Positions 14,552 to 29,100 of a stretch of DNA of 64,000 nt are shown in pieces. The DNA lies in assembly GCA_032718565.1 (NCBI GenBank), contig JAVGVS010000095.1:638501-702500 (forward strand). Direction: 5' to 3'. The number at the start of each line of letters is the position of its first letter. The stretch's first letter is position 1. Made by a program: the position numbers and the translations under genes. The notes under the pieces are model-generated. The model was not told the origin of the DNA. It saw nothing but the letters and a program-made list of their open reading frames with translations, and searched no databases. Source of the DNA: Distichodus sexfasciatus. Its lineage: Eukaryota > Chordata > Actinopteri > Characiformes > Distichodontidae.

Positions 14552-17500
14552 GAAAATAACAGAAAGACAAACAAGAGAAAGACAGAAAAGTTAAAATGTG
14601 CAAGAAATTGATAGAAAATGAACGAGAGAGAGAAGATAAAGGGTGGACAGTAACGATTAGAGAAATAAAAAGGAAAAAAGAAAGACAGAAAGAGAGTGTG
14701 AGAGAGAGAACATTGTGTCTGAGTTAAGCTTATTCCATTACCATAAAACTTTAGTATTTGCAACTAATAAAGGACTGATTGAGCCACGAAATCTGATGAT
14801 GAATGAGTCTATGGAGCTACTCAGCATTATAATGATGAATGATGCCAAGTGGCTCACAGTGGCTCTCACTCACCATTAACCATGTTAGCATTGTAGCAGT
14901 GCTATAAATCTATTTCAACTACACTGTAATGACCACCTTTGAAAGAACGAAAGAGATCAATGCAAATCTGCAGTCAAACCTCTAAAAATAAAAGGCTCTT
15001 ATAAAAAAAAACAATCCCAATCAGAGCTGTCTGGGTAATGCAAAGTAAAAAGTTAAAGTGTTCTGTAGGAGTTACCATATCGTAGATGAAGTTGATGGTC
15101 CAGTAGAAGGGTTCGCTGATGCCTGAGATGTGCTGGAGGCGTTTGGAGCCTGTGTGATGCTCCTGAACTTCGTAGATGACAAAGCTGGCGGTCATGATGG
15201 AGAAACCGGTGAGGACACACAGGGCAACCAGGACACTAACCAGACCACGAACCCTGCAGAACATAAGACGAGTGATTACTCGGACGACACAAATGCCAAA
15301 AAGCAATGAAGCGAAGATTAGGCTTTAGCAAGTCGTCTTTACTTTAAAATACTCATTTATTTTAAAATACTGAAACTATATGAATGCACAAAAGCCAAAA
15401 ATGCTGTGTGCAAAAAAGCAGGATTTTAAAAAAATTCACTCTGTTTTAATTGACAATTTTCTCTAAAAAGGTTTATATGCATGGGCCGGAGTTTGTGTAA
15501 AGATACTCACATTTTTCCATCAAGTTCGTTTTTACAGATCTGTGTCACGATTGTGAGTGATTATTTGTCATTGTGAACACAGCACAGCACACAGCGCCCC
15601 ACAACCAAATGTGATCTCTGCATTTGACCCACCCGTCAAAAAATTGCGCCCAGCTGACATGGGCAGAGACCAGGGTGAAGTACTTGGGGAAAGTACCTTG
15701 CTCATGAGTACCTCAGTGATACCTTTATCAGTCCGGGATTCAAACCAGCAACCTTCTGATCACAGGGCGAACTCCCTAATCGTTACACTACCAACTGCCA
15801 CATTGTTGTGATCTCTAGAATCATGGATTTGGAGACGGTTGTACCTTTAGTTCTGACCACAGTTTTGTTCTCACTACTTAAGTGGAAGTACAGGAAGTGA
15901 TTATTTGTCATTGTGAACACAGCACATAGTGGACCACAAACAAAATGTAACCTCTGCATTTGACCCATGCGTGAAGTAGCAGTGGGCAGCCTTTTTGGCA
16001 GCACCCGGGAAGCAGCACTTGGGGATGGTACCTCGATCATGAGTACCTCAGTGGTACCTTTACCGGTCCGGGATTCGAACTGGTGACTTTCCGATCAGGG
16101 TGCGGACTCCCTAATCGTTACACTAACAACTGCTACATTGTTGTGATTTCTAGACATCGCAATGCGGATCATGGATCTGTAGACCATTATACCCTTAGCT
16201 CTGACCACAGTTTTGTTCTTACTCTTTAAAGTGAAAGTGAGTGATCATTTGCATTGTGAACACAACACAGCGCATCACACAGTGCACCACAACAAAACCT
16301 GACCTCTGCATTTGACCCATTTGTGAAGGAGCAGTGGACAGCTCTTGACAGTGCCCGGGGAGCAGTGCTTGGGGTCGGTACCTTATTCGGGAGTACCTCA
16401 GTGGAACCTTTACCGGTCCATGATTCAAACTGGCGACCTTCCGATACCCTAACTGTTACACTACCAACTGTCCCCCAAGAATCGACTACAGCTTGGGAAT
16501 AATAATTTGGTTCAGGTCAAATGAAAGTCAAATTTGAACTTGCTTGCAATGTTTACTCAAAAAATAATTGGATATGTACGCAACATTTCCCACTTTGATC
16601 ATTTTCACACTGCAGCCTGCCCCTCTGCTCACAGACGCATGGCAAAATTCTGACATGTAACGGCCAAAATCTCTCACAATCCTCCTAGACTTTCTCCAAG
16701 ACGACCTGAGAGAGTTCTGGAGAGTTCACAGCATGGCGTCGCCTCTCACTAAAGTCACCTGCCAGGCCTGTACTTTTGATCCTGACCTCTTGCTTAAGTC
16801 CTCATTCCTCTCTTACCTCTCACCGCTTACCAGTCCATGAGGGCAGCAGTGCAGGGCAAAGGCTAGGCATGGCGAGAGCGAGGAACAAATGAGAAAATCG
16901 ATCTATAAAACTGAATCAGGGCTTGGTGCGGCAGAAGTGAACGTTCTGCACATTGATGTGAGTCAGGTTTTGGCCAGGTTGTAATAGCAAACAAGGCAGC
17001 ATGAGAACAAAATAGAACAAAAAAAAAGAAAAGCAGGAAAGTGAACATGACTCGAGATCTCATTATAAAATACTGGCAGGCATGTAAGGGGAATGCTATG
17101 GCCGATTCCTGCTAATGAGAATGACCTTATCAACTTCAGCTGGACATCTTCAACATCATACACGGTGTAGTCTCATATCGCACACTGTGAACTTTTTGGT
17201 TAAAGGGGCATGAATCCCTCGGGGCATTTTGCTCAAATGCACGTCTTGAATTTAAGTGAAATCGATAGTAGAATGTGGAGCTGCAGCTATCAATTCTTTT
17301 TGTAATCGAGTATTCTATTGATTTTTTCATCAATTAATTGAGTAATCAAATAAATTAAAAAAAAACTGAAAAAAGAAAATCTTTATAAATAGATAATTTT
17401 TTGATGAATACATTTTCTGTATTTCTTTTTTTCTAATTGATTACTTGCTTGAAAAACTCTGATTAATTGAAAATCAAAAAATAGAGAAATTTTGGGAAAT

Positions 17501-20137
17501 GTTGAACCAATTTGGACTCATTTTGGCCTATAAAATGAGCTGCTTTTGGCCTTTTTGGGAGAGAACTACATTTCCCACAATCCCCCGTGCGCCCTCACAG
17601 TAGTGTCACAATAAAGCGATGAACATGCGTTCCGGAATAAATACTGAAAATCTCAATAAATGACTGTACTATAAGTAGATCAGCTAAAATATGAGTTTTG
17701 TCTGTTATAAAGTGGAATGTTTGACTGAACTGGAGCGTTCTGGCGAATAATGGCGTAACGGAGTTACACTTGCTCACAAACACAGCGCATTTGTTTATAT
17801 TGTGAAAAATGTAATGCATTTTCACACATTTACTTCAGTTTTTGTGCACGGAACAACTCACAAATACTTTCACATACAGAAGGACCAGGTCTTGCCTTAA
17901 TCAAGTCACTGAAAAAGTTAGTTGTCACTAATAAGCGTCCATGTGAAACACAAGCGAAGCATGCTCTAGCGAGTGAAAAGAGTTTCGATTCTAGAAAAAT
18001 TGCTTTCTAGAAAAAGTGTTATGCTTTCTCAATTGTTTTCTTTTTTTGCAACACAGGATATGTGTAAGATGTGTATATTTGGCATGGGGCTGTTTTCGTT
18101 TAAGACAGACATCACAGTTCAAGGTCGGAGGTCTATCCCTGTCTGCCCCACTCATACCCACTATGCTAAACACCCATTTACATGACATTTATGGGATTAC
18201 AGTGTTTTTACTGTAAAGCACTGTTGATCTGGCATACCTTTAATGCACAAAGATTGTTTATCATGATTGTAATTGTCGTGCTCTTCTCTTGACTGCTGCT
18301 ACAATATTTGCACAACTATGGAACCGCTAAAGGGTACTCATTAGTAACAATATAGTAACAATAGTAATAGCGCCATGCATCTCCATATGTCAAGACAACG
18401 GAGACGGTGCCCATCTACATAAATGTGCTGTGTCAGAGTTCCTACACGGAGCCACGGTTTTGCGTGTAAATGCAAACCCCACGTCTACATCAGGCATGAT
18501 GAATTTGTACACCAATGTGTGCACCACGTTCAGTCTAACACAGTTAAAGAATTTCATGCACGTATTTATAAAGAGGTTGACGGTGTTGTATTTTGAGAGT
18601 ATGAAAATCGATGTGTCCTCATCAGCATTCTTCCTCTTCTCGTTATTTCGAGAACACAAGAAAAATAACTTGTGATCTGTAGATAATGAGAAGAAAAATA
18701 ATCTTGGTGTGACATAACAAAAGGTAGCAAGAAACTTCAGAAGTTTTCTTGAGAAAACAGCTTATTTTTACACAACAGGTTTATTCATTCATTCATTCGT
18801 ACTCATTAGAAGGTACCGCCCGCAAGCTCTCCTCCCCGGGAGGTGCCAAAAAAGCTGCCCACTGCGCCTACATGGATAGGTCAAATGCACATTTCGTTGT
18901 GTTGCACTATGTGTTGTGCTGTGCTCACAATGACAAATAAAAATAAATTAACAATTTAAATAAAAGTGTCAGCTAAATGCTATATTTGTAAAGGAGCTGA
19001 GCTAAGGATCCACCAGAATTTCCCAAACTGGTGGATTTCTGGCTTCTTTGAGTTAAATGAAGCTGAATAAACTGTATATGATTTATTATAAAAGCTAGAA
19101 AGAGAACATGGAACACTTATTTGATGAATGATGATATTTTAAGTCATCATTGTGATTGCTGGACACCACCCTGTGTCCTATTATGTTTACTTACTAAAAC
19201 TATTGCTTTTTGCCTTTTTACAACAAATGAAAATCTGCACTTCCTCTTTTTTGTCCACAAGGGGAAATCACTGTTAAGAATGTCATTTTCTGTCTTACTC
19301 ACAAAGACACTATTCAAGGTTGTTATTCCCTATTTTGGCCACAAAGGGGCGACTATTAAGGTGCACTCTGCTATTACAGATAGATGCCGACTTCTGATGG
19401 AGATTAGGGGTGTTGAAATTAATCTTATAATCGATGCATCACGATGCAGACACGGACGATTCTGCATCGATGCACTGGCAGGACATAATCGATTATATCA
19501 TAATGATATTGTTTGGTGATTTTCTGGCAGCGGCATAAAAATTCTAGTTAAAAAGTAGTTTCGGTAGTGACTGTGGCTGCCTGATGTGAGTACAGCCCTG
19601 CTCCGGGTAGAAGTAACTCTCATCTCACTGACGGCACTCACCGCATGCGCAGCAGCCGAGAATGGCGGAGGGAGTAAATTTCGCGTAATAATATAATATT
19701 GCGTGCAAATTGTATTTTTCCTCTCTAATGTCTTTTTTCCTCTCGATGTGTTAAATGTCTTCGCGCGCAAAGTAAATTACTGACGAGCAGCTTTTTTGCT
19801 TGAGTGAGATTTCTACGCGGCGGGTTTGAAAGGGGCGGGTTTTGGCAGTTTGTGGGTGGGGTTTTGGCAGCAGAGGTTTCTGCCTGCGAATCCTATTGGT
19901 CGATGGCTCCTGGTTTTGTGATTGACTGGAACGGCGGCAGGTAGATTAAACGCAAGTTATAGTTTATCGACCTTATAATTATAATTTAATAGTTAGGTCT
20001 TACACGTTTAATAAGCACGCGAACAATGGCTCCCCTTGCCCACTTGTCTGTCCCCAATTCAATATAAACACAGATGCAGTTACAGACTGCAGCGAGGCAC
20101 ATCATTGGGATGCTGAAGCAGGCGTTATAGCTCCATC

Positions 20138-20172
<35 letters not shown>

Positions 20173-23100
20173 AAGACTGATGGCCCAGAATTAAACTTTT
20201 GTAGTATCTGCATAATCATCCATTACGTTTCATGCTTTGTTGATCCTCTGATGGTATGTAAGGTTGACATACTTATTATATTAGTTGTAATCCTTAAACA
20301 GCTTGCAGAGTGTCAGAATACTACACAGGTAAACTTCCAAAATGGTAACATACCATTGTAACATTTATGGTAGAGTTACAAAGGCCTTGGTTACTTTACC
20401 TTTTTCCAAATCTAACGTCTGTGTTTATGTTGAATTGGGGACAGACAAGGGAGCTTACATCTCACTGCTTGTATTTGTATTTGAAAACAATATGAAGTAA
20501 TGCATAAAAAATGATGGGCTGCATTGTGATGCATCACGATGCATCGAGATATCGAATCGAATTGAATCGCTGACCTGATAATCGTAATCGTAATCGAATC
20601 GAATCGTGAGACCAGTGACGATTCACACCTCTAATGGAGATGCATTCCGATGACCCCAACGTAATTTAAAATATACGCCGAGACATACTACCAGCAGTCA
20701 ACCAGCAGGACACATAACATGGCTGAAGTTGGCTACTTATTCACCAGCTTCTTTTTTGTAATTTCGGTTCCAACTTAATTGACTTCCAAAGCAACGCTAA
20801 GCCACCAGTAGGTAGCAGTTTTGACTAATTTTAAAGAAGTACAAACACTAGTTCCTTTTTGGTGATTCACTAGGCTTTGAAACACCAAAAACACAGGGAA
20901 AATATGTGCTGTAACACAGAGACACTTGAACTCTATCGATCACTAGCGAAAGTGAGGCATCTCAGAAGATGGGAGATGTGTACATCCCAGCAGCGTTCCA
21001 ACGCATAGTACCACATATTCCGCTAAGCTTGCCTGCCATGCGAAAATTTAAATAATTCTTCAATTTTGTCGCTATCGTTATCGCTAAATCAAAAAATCGT
21101 AAGTTGAACCATCGTAACTCAGAGCCCATCTATTTTTCTTGTGGTTAGTCCAGTCCTGACTTGTGCGTAACATTAATTTAGCAGTTCATGGTTTAATAGC
21201 TAGGTCAACTATAATCAGAAGAAACGGTTGGTGGCGTAACGGTACGGTGTTCGCCCCGTGATCAGAAGGTCGCAGGTTCGAATTCAGGGCTGGTAAAGTA
21301 CTGCTCCCCGGGCGCTTGTTAGCTGCCCACTGCTCCTTCACGGATGGGTTAAATGCAGAGGCCGCATTTCGTCGTGGTGCACTGTGTACTGTGCTGTGTT
21401 CACAATGACAAAGAATCACTCACTTTCATAAATAGCCATTATAATTTCTCCTATTTTATCTTTTTCCACCCTTTTATTCCTTCTGTTTTTCAGCTCACAG
21501 CAATCATGCAATGTCTTCAGGAATTGCCCGTCTACTTCAATGTAGAAGTTTAAACGCTCCAGTGTTTTAATGCGTACCACAGCATAACGAGGAGGCGTAA
21601 TCGAGGAGGAAAAGAAACTCAAGTATAAACCTAATGACCGTCACCGACTGTGTCACAGATGTGAAGTATCTGCCACAGAAACATCAATGACGTTCTCTGT
21701 TAGAAACCACCTGCTCCTTACTCCAATTAGTTTCAACGCGGTCTATTTTTATGAAGCCGTCAATCTGACGACATACGTCGCGCTTATGTTTCGCAAACCC
21801 CGATGCAGCTACAATTATAATTATTATCATTATGCTAATGCACATTTTGAGGTTAGCGAGATTTGCATGCAAGCTGGCATTCAGGGAAAAGTGCAGCAAA
21901 CACTTTGATGAACTGCATCATGAGAGGCGCGACTCCCACGGCGATTCTGCAAGTTTGCGTGCGCAGTAATAGCGCCATGCATCTCCATATGTCAAGACAA
22001 CGGAGACGTTTCCCATCTACATAAATGTGCTGTGTCAGAGTTCCTACACGGTTCCTAGCGTGTAAATGCAAACCCCATGTCTACGTCAGGCATGATGAAT
22101 TTGTACACCAATGTGTGCGCCACGTTCAGTCTAACACAGTTAAAGAATTTCATGCACGTATGCACATTTTATAAAGAGGTTGATGGTGTTGTATTTTGAG
22201 AATATGAAAATCGATGTGTCCTCATCAGCATTCTTCTTCTCGTTATTTCGAGAACACAAGAAAAATAACTTGTGATCTGGAGATAATGAGAAGAAAAATA
22301 ATCTTGGTGTGACATAACATAAGGTGGCAAAAAACTTCAGAAGTTTTCTTGAGAAAACAGCTTATTTTTACACCACAGGTTTATTCATTCATTCATTCAT
22401 TCATTCATTCTCCAAGCCACTTAATCCCAACTGGGGTCGCGGGGACTGGGGCTTATCCCGGGAGATATGGGTGTAAGGCGGGGAACACCCCTGGGCTGGC
22501 ACCAACACACCGCAGGGCACAGGTTTAGTATCCTGGCAATAGATTACTATTATCATGGACACATCTGATTCTAATTTCACATTTTATCTGCGCTAGACAA
22601 TTATAAGGCTCCAACATTTGCAGTTTTATTGGTGGGGGAAAAAATTACCAATAATAATAATACAATTCTGTTATGTCTGGATCACAAGAAAAGTAACCTG
22701 TAATCGAAAAAATAACTTGTTATATCAAGGTGCGGCAGCACAGTGGAGCAGTGGTTACCCTAGCCGCCTCACAGCCAGAAGGTCCTGGGTTCGATCCCCG
22801 GGTCGGCGGTAGGGCCTTTTTGTGTGGAGTCTGCATGCTCTCCCCCTGTTCGCATGGGTTTTCTCTGGGTGCTCCGGTTTCCCACAGTCCCAAAGCATGC
22901 AATGTAGGTTAACTGGTGACTCTAAATTGGCCTCAAAAGGTGTGAGTGAGAGTGTGATTGTGTGAGTGTGTGTGCCCTGTGGTGTATTGGCGCCTGTGAG
23001 GGTTAGTCCCCACCTCGCACCCGTAGTTCCCGGGATAGGCTCCGGTCTCCCTGCGACCCCAGTTGGGATTAAGTGGTTCGGATAATGAATGTATAAATGA

Positions 23101-26100
23101 ATATAAAGGCACGTGAGAAAATTAACTTATGATCTTCAAAAACAAGAAGAAAATTATGTTGAACGCTTAAAAGAGGGGGTTTGGGATATTGCTTCATTTT
23201 ATGTGTTAAAGGATATATTTATATATCAGCGTGTGAGTTCCCTGCAAAATCAAGAGCGACATTTGGAAGGGGGAATGTCCCTATAAACAACTCAAACTCC
23301 ATTTCTGAAAAATTAAAAGAGACACATCAGGACACATGCTGTGTTAAAAATTCATAAAGTGTGAATTTTTTGGAGGTGGAAGTGACATATTCTTATCCTT
23401 CCTCTCTCTCTCTCTCTCTCTGTCTTTTTCACTCTCGCTCTCCTTTCTTATTCCTCCACATTTCCCCTCCTTTTACTCAGATGCCTCTCTCCACCACCAG
23501 GCTCGACGCCAACCTCACCCGAGTGGCGCGAGTTGAATAATTGCGTCGAAGTTACCGAGTTCGGCTTTCAAATTAAGCACAGCGGCACTCTTTAAAACGC
23601 AGTCTTCCAGTTAAGTTGGGACACGGACGCCCAGAGAATTAACCTCTGAGCCACCTTGAGAGAGAGCCCAAGCACACACACACACACATATTATATTGGG
23701 CCAGCGATCGATAAGGCAAGCTCAGAGGAAATCCATTTAAAACGATCAAACAGGAGTAAATACAGAAGTCAGCCCGCATTACTCCAAGCCCTACGCTAGG
23801 AATGCAAATGGTTCGTGTTTTTGTTTGCATATCTTATCTAAGTCCTCGGCAGTTTGCATCCGCCGTCCTGACCGCAGCCTCTTTGATTGGGCCTCTGCAG
23901 GCCTGACCGGGTTCTATGAGTTAAAGAGCTGGAGGAAACGAGAGAGAATTGGATCCTTACATGGCGTCCTCGTCTTCCACCTGGCCCGGGTAGGGGTGGC
24001 TGGTTAGTGAGATGGCTGTTGGTAAAGAAGAGAAAGGAAGAGAAGATGTAAGGTGTGAGGAAATTAACCCCCGGGGGGTAAGATATAAGTTTCATCATGA
24101 TATAATGTATCGATTCAATGTATGTCAATAATAATTCAGGAGTCAGCAATCGATATTAGTGGTGTAACGATACATCAGTGATCCCATAACATCGATTCAA
24201 AATGAACACATCGATCATACGCCATACATATTGTAACACCGCTTTAAGTTGAACTGGAGGTCTAGAATGAGGTTAAGAATAAAAATGTCAAATGATATTT
24301 TGGTTACGTTTTGCGATTTGATATAAAGGAAAATGACTGTGTTAAATCAGCATGACAGAGGTTTTCAATTAGTTTTGATCCAAGGATCACCACTCATACT
24401 AAGCAGCTCTCTGTGGTTCACCGTATGTCTATTATTTTTTTCTCTACAAAAAGGATTGTAAAGCTTGAACCTTAGGTCGCAGAAAGCTGAAATTTAGAGT
24501 ATGTAGGAATGGAGTGCATCTTGGCATAGGCCAAAAAAGTGTAGTGATTGGCTTATAACTGGCATTAAAGCAAAGTGTGTTGTGACCTCTAGGGTTCTAT
24601 GTCATAAAGATAAGGATCAGCAGTGTGTGGGTGTGTGTCTATGGGACTGCTTTTTGCAACTTTTGCTTGGACCCCGTTCGCTGCCACTTGCAGCTATATT
24701 TTTCTATTTTTTCTATCATTCTATTTTTAGATATTTATTTTTAAAAAGATGGCCAAATCTGGAAATGTTTGTTTAAAAAAATAAAATTAATAATTGTTAA
24801 AAAAGTGATTTTGGAAGTAAAACTGGATGGGATGTCACAGACCACCTGCAATGCCAACACAGACCAGCAGGGGGACGGGGACCACCAGTTGAAAACACCG
24901 GCATATTATTTTGTCTCATATTGATTAGATATAATTCTGTGATTACATTGCCCATTTTATAGATCTTACGATTTAATTTGATTACGATTATCTGGTCTAT
25001 AATTTGTTTCGATGAAATATCTTGATTCATGACGATATATCCCATCAATTTTTCTACCTTACTTCACACTTTTTATATATTTTTTTTAGATATTTGCATT
25101 AAATTTGTTATTCATAAAGATTCCCAAATCATATTGGAAGGTTTTCAAAAAAACTGTTAAAAAGTTATTTCAGTAGTGAAACTGGATTGCATGTCACAGA
25201 TTACCTGCAATGCTGATGCAGACCACTAGGGGCAGCGGAACACTGGTTGAAAACCCTTGATATAATCGATTACGGTCTGCCACTGCATCAATGCAGAATC
25301 ATCCACAGCTGCATCAAGATGCTTCAATTTATGCATAGATGCAGTGGCAGACCATAATCGATTATTTCAAGGGTTTTCAACCAGTGTTCCGCTGCCACCT
25401 GGTGGTCTGCAGTGGCATTGCAGGTGGTCGATGACATGTTTCTTTAACCTACTTGGCAAATAAACCTGATTCTAATTCTTCTATGTCTTGTTCCTTTTTC
25501 ATTTTTAATCCATGTTCCGACCTCCTTAGTCACTGAATCAATGTATTCCAATGTAGATCCAAGTATCATTACACCCCCATCACCCGGAAACCACATCACA
25601 CACACACTCTCTGTCTTTTACGTCCCCCAAACCCAGGCACAGCGTGAAGGTAAGAGAGCCATTCTCCCAGACCCTGGATTTATGCCGCATTTCGGGCCTG
25701 GCTGAGTTTAGAGGCTACATTTGAATGATTGCATCTCCCCTTTTCCCTTATTGACTGCCGGGGTTTGTATTAATCTTGGCCAGCGGCAGCCAGTGAATCT
25801 CAGCCACTGGGTCGCTCTGCCAGCGCTGGTGAAATAAGGCCGGAGCCCCCGTCCCGTCTCGGCCCGTATCGCTTTTTATCCATTTCACTCCAGCTCTCAG
25901 CACTACTAATTACAGTTCCCGCTGTGACACAGTGTGGTGGGAAACAGAAGAGAAACACTGCCCCCTGTTCCGACAGGATGGAACTGCAACAGATATCATG
26001 CAACTCGGTCAGCCAAACGTCAGCAAGGCGAACGAGCCGAGGCTGGGCATGGATGATTTCACATTCGTAAACAAAGCATGGAATTGCGGGCAGTCCTCAT

Positions 26101-29100
26101 CGATTTCCACTAAAAATTCAAATGCCTCTAAAGCTGCGCTTGAGCACCTGTCTTTTTATAGACGCCACAACTATCCCCGTGTAAACCCGCTCCGATTCAC
26201 CTGCCTCGTATTCAACAAATACGAGAGAGTCTGAATACATTTTACAGGTTAAGAATCAGCCAAGAGCTCCCAAGGAGCTGCTCGTCTCTGCTAAAATTCT
26301 CTCTCCAGCCTTCTAAGCAAAAAAACGTCTAAGTCAGAGGCTTTGATCACTCTGCCTCATGCTGAGGCGTGAACTCTTGAAACAGTGCAGAAAGACTGGT
26401 GGCCATCTTCCAGAATCTTCTGTCCTGTCCGTCTGACAACGTATTGGTTTAAGGACGGAACAGAGGTCAGCCGAGGGCACTTACAAAAATATTTCAATTA
26501 CAAAATCTTACAAAACATGTGCAAAGCAAAATTTTGCTTTCATTTGCTTGTATTATCTCACCTTAACAGTTGAAATGGCGCAAAACTTGTGTGTTATTTG
26601 GAAAGTGTCAAACAGTGTGGGACGTGCAGGACTGACTCACCGTATTTCTGGGGTTGTTTGTTTGCAGGGAGGTTGGCACGCAGAAGGAAATTATTAAGGC
26701 TGTTGAGGTAGGCAGGCATGGTGTGATGACCTTCTGGATTATACCACACCTACATGGATATAAAATAAACATTATCTTAAAGAGTTACCCTTTTTTCATA
26801 GTAATCACAGTACTAGAACTACATAGTATTTGGATACATTTTTTGAGAGTCAACCTTTTTCCCCTTCAAATATTCTAATCACGTAAAAAATGGACCTCTA
26901 TTTTTACACAATTCACGATGAATAAAAATGATTATTTTATTAATCACCACCCCTTAAATGTTAGGGCTGCGCAAAGAGTTCCATTTAATTATGATTCTTT
27001 CTCTGTTGATTCAAAATCGATTCATGCATCCCAAAAAATCAATTTATAACCCTGACCCTACCCCTAAACTGCATTTAATTCAGTATGATATTTTCTCGTT
27101 GATCTGACACAGTCAAATAGGAAAAGTAACTTAAAATAGCCATCTGGAAACATATTCATCTATGTACTGAGTTGTGAATCTTTTACGAGTTGTGAAACGA
27201 TTTTGAATCAAATCAGCAGCCCAAGAATTGGAATCGAAACATGAGATTTTCTGAATCATGCACCACTATTAAATGTGTAGCTACAATACCTTGTGAAATG
27301 ACAACGAACAATAAAATGACAATGAACAATAAAATGTAAATTTACAACCACATTCAAAACCAATGATGTTTTTGCAATTGGAATTTACAAACAAAAGCAT
27401 AATTGCACAGACACAGGCGTGATGTGGCAAATAGCACTGGTCATTGTGGTGTTTTGCAAAGTATTTTAGCTATAAGTTGTAATAGTCAACTTTGTCACAA
27501 ACTTAACTTTGAATTTTATGGGAAAAGGTATAGTGGTCCCTTTCTGACTCACAGCATACAAAACCAGACACAATGGTGGCAAATGTCTGTCAGTAAATGT
27601 AATTACAATGTTTGCTGCACATTAAAGCTTTTAACTGGTTGAAGCCTCTCACATTAAATCTACCCAGCATGTTGCTCCCCATGTTTAGTTTAATTGCAAT
27701 GCACTGAGCGGAAACAAAAAAATTGTTCTGCATTTAATTAGGAAATATTTCACATCCAGCTGCATCTGTGATTACCTTAGTTAAGGTCCTGTTCTGGGGC
27801 ACCTGCAAAATATCCATTTGGAGATCGCTGGGAAGTTGCTGTCCAAACGACCAGCCTCCGTACCTGAAACACAGCGGATTTGCTGGAGAGCTCATTTCAC
27901 ACTAACAGTTTAATCAGTTTAGGGCCATATAAACACACCTTCACACTTTAATTTGCCATTAATGTCCAGCCTCGACTGTTGGTTCGCTCTCCTCCTACCC
28001 TAATGCTTCACCTGTGGTTTGTCTTTGTTATTTTCCACGCTAAGTGAAGCTGCAGAATTTTCCAACGTTTGAATAATGCATGGATTTTTTTGCATAATAA
28101 AGCATTACTGTGCACTATGCATGCTCCTTATGTATTACAAAAAGAAACGTCAAAAAGTCACTGGATCTACAGCAAGGTGAACAGTAGTTATATTAGCTTG
28201 ATTGAACTACACCTTCAACGTCTCTATTTTTTCAGCAAGACCCCCTTTTGTAGATAATAATATAATTCTCGCCCAATATTTCAAGCTCCCTCATTCCCCC
28301 ATTATTGCCTTATTTGCCGTTTTCAATCACCTAAATCTACTTTATAATGATGTTTTAAATGAGCTGCCGTCTCTCTGTCCCAAAACTAGGTGGACACTGT
28401 CTCCATAACAAACCACATACCACACAGATAGACATCTGTGCTGAACATTTCAATAGTGATTTGGGTCAAGTGATTAATGTGTGTTAGAAATATGTGAAAA
28501 TATTCTCAGCCCTGCTTTATAACATATTTTTACTCAAAATTGCCTCTCTGCACAAAACTGACTTTAAAACTTAACCAGCTCCCCAAGACCAAAAACTAAA
28601 ACTTAAACATTTGGTCAAATCGGAGTTGCAGCTACAAGACCAGTTCATTTTCATGTGATTCTTTTGCTACTCTGGTAACCACTGCTTTACTATTTTCTTT
28701 ACACAATTTTTAACTTTGACATACTCTTCTGAGATTAGTTTACTCTGCGTAAGTCCGTAAACTCACCTGTTTCTGATAAAGTCATCGGCCGTAGACACCA
28801 GATAGTTCTCAACATTGACACCGGTAAGATTGTAGACAATTTGGGAGGAGGGATTGGCCCTGTGAGGTGGTTCATCTCCGGGCTTCAAGCAGGTCTGAAA
28901 CAAACAGAGAGATAAAGAACTTCCAAAACAATATATTATACACACACAATAAATACACAAATAATTGCCTCTTTGGTATATTGTAGTTTGCAGTTTATTT
29001 TATATTTTAAATATAATCTATTTATATATTAAAATTATATGTTTATTATATATTTTTCAATTCATTTTAAAGACGTCTTCATACTATCATTTTAAAATTG

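Larger units (their letters stand above)
15254..23960. other. Largest intron (w35-w36, 8.7 kb)
   Basis: Built largely of repeats: SINE array 15547-16472, repeat copies 18365-18800 and 21966-22403, hAT element 19405-20633, and SINEs at 18800, 21225, 22383 and 22729. Unassigned parts (16473-18364, 20634-21224, 21431-21965, 23102-23960) show no exon. 17272-17365 resembles hAT-end sequence. Confidence 0.6.

Noticed and set aside
13917..14763. Long Ser/Leu/Phe-rich ORFs on the minus strand
   Set aside because: They are translations of the (GA/CT)n tract. Only 13938-14053 is a true exon.
21225..21290. tRNA-like sequence
   Set aside because: Head of SINE-A, for the same reason.
22729..22805. tRNA-like head with a B-box
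   Set aside because: It is the promoter part of a SINE-B copy; the tRNA fold and acceptor stem are not complete, so it is not called a tRNA gene.
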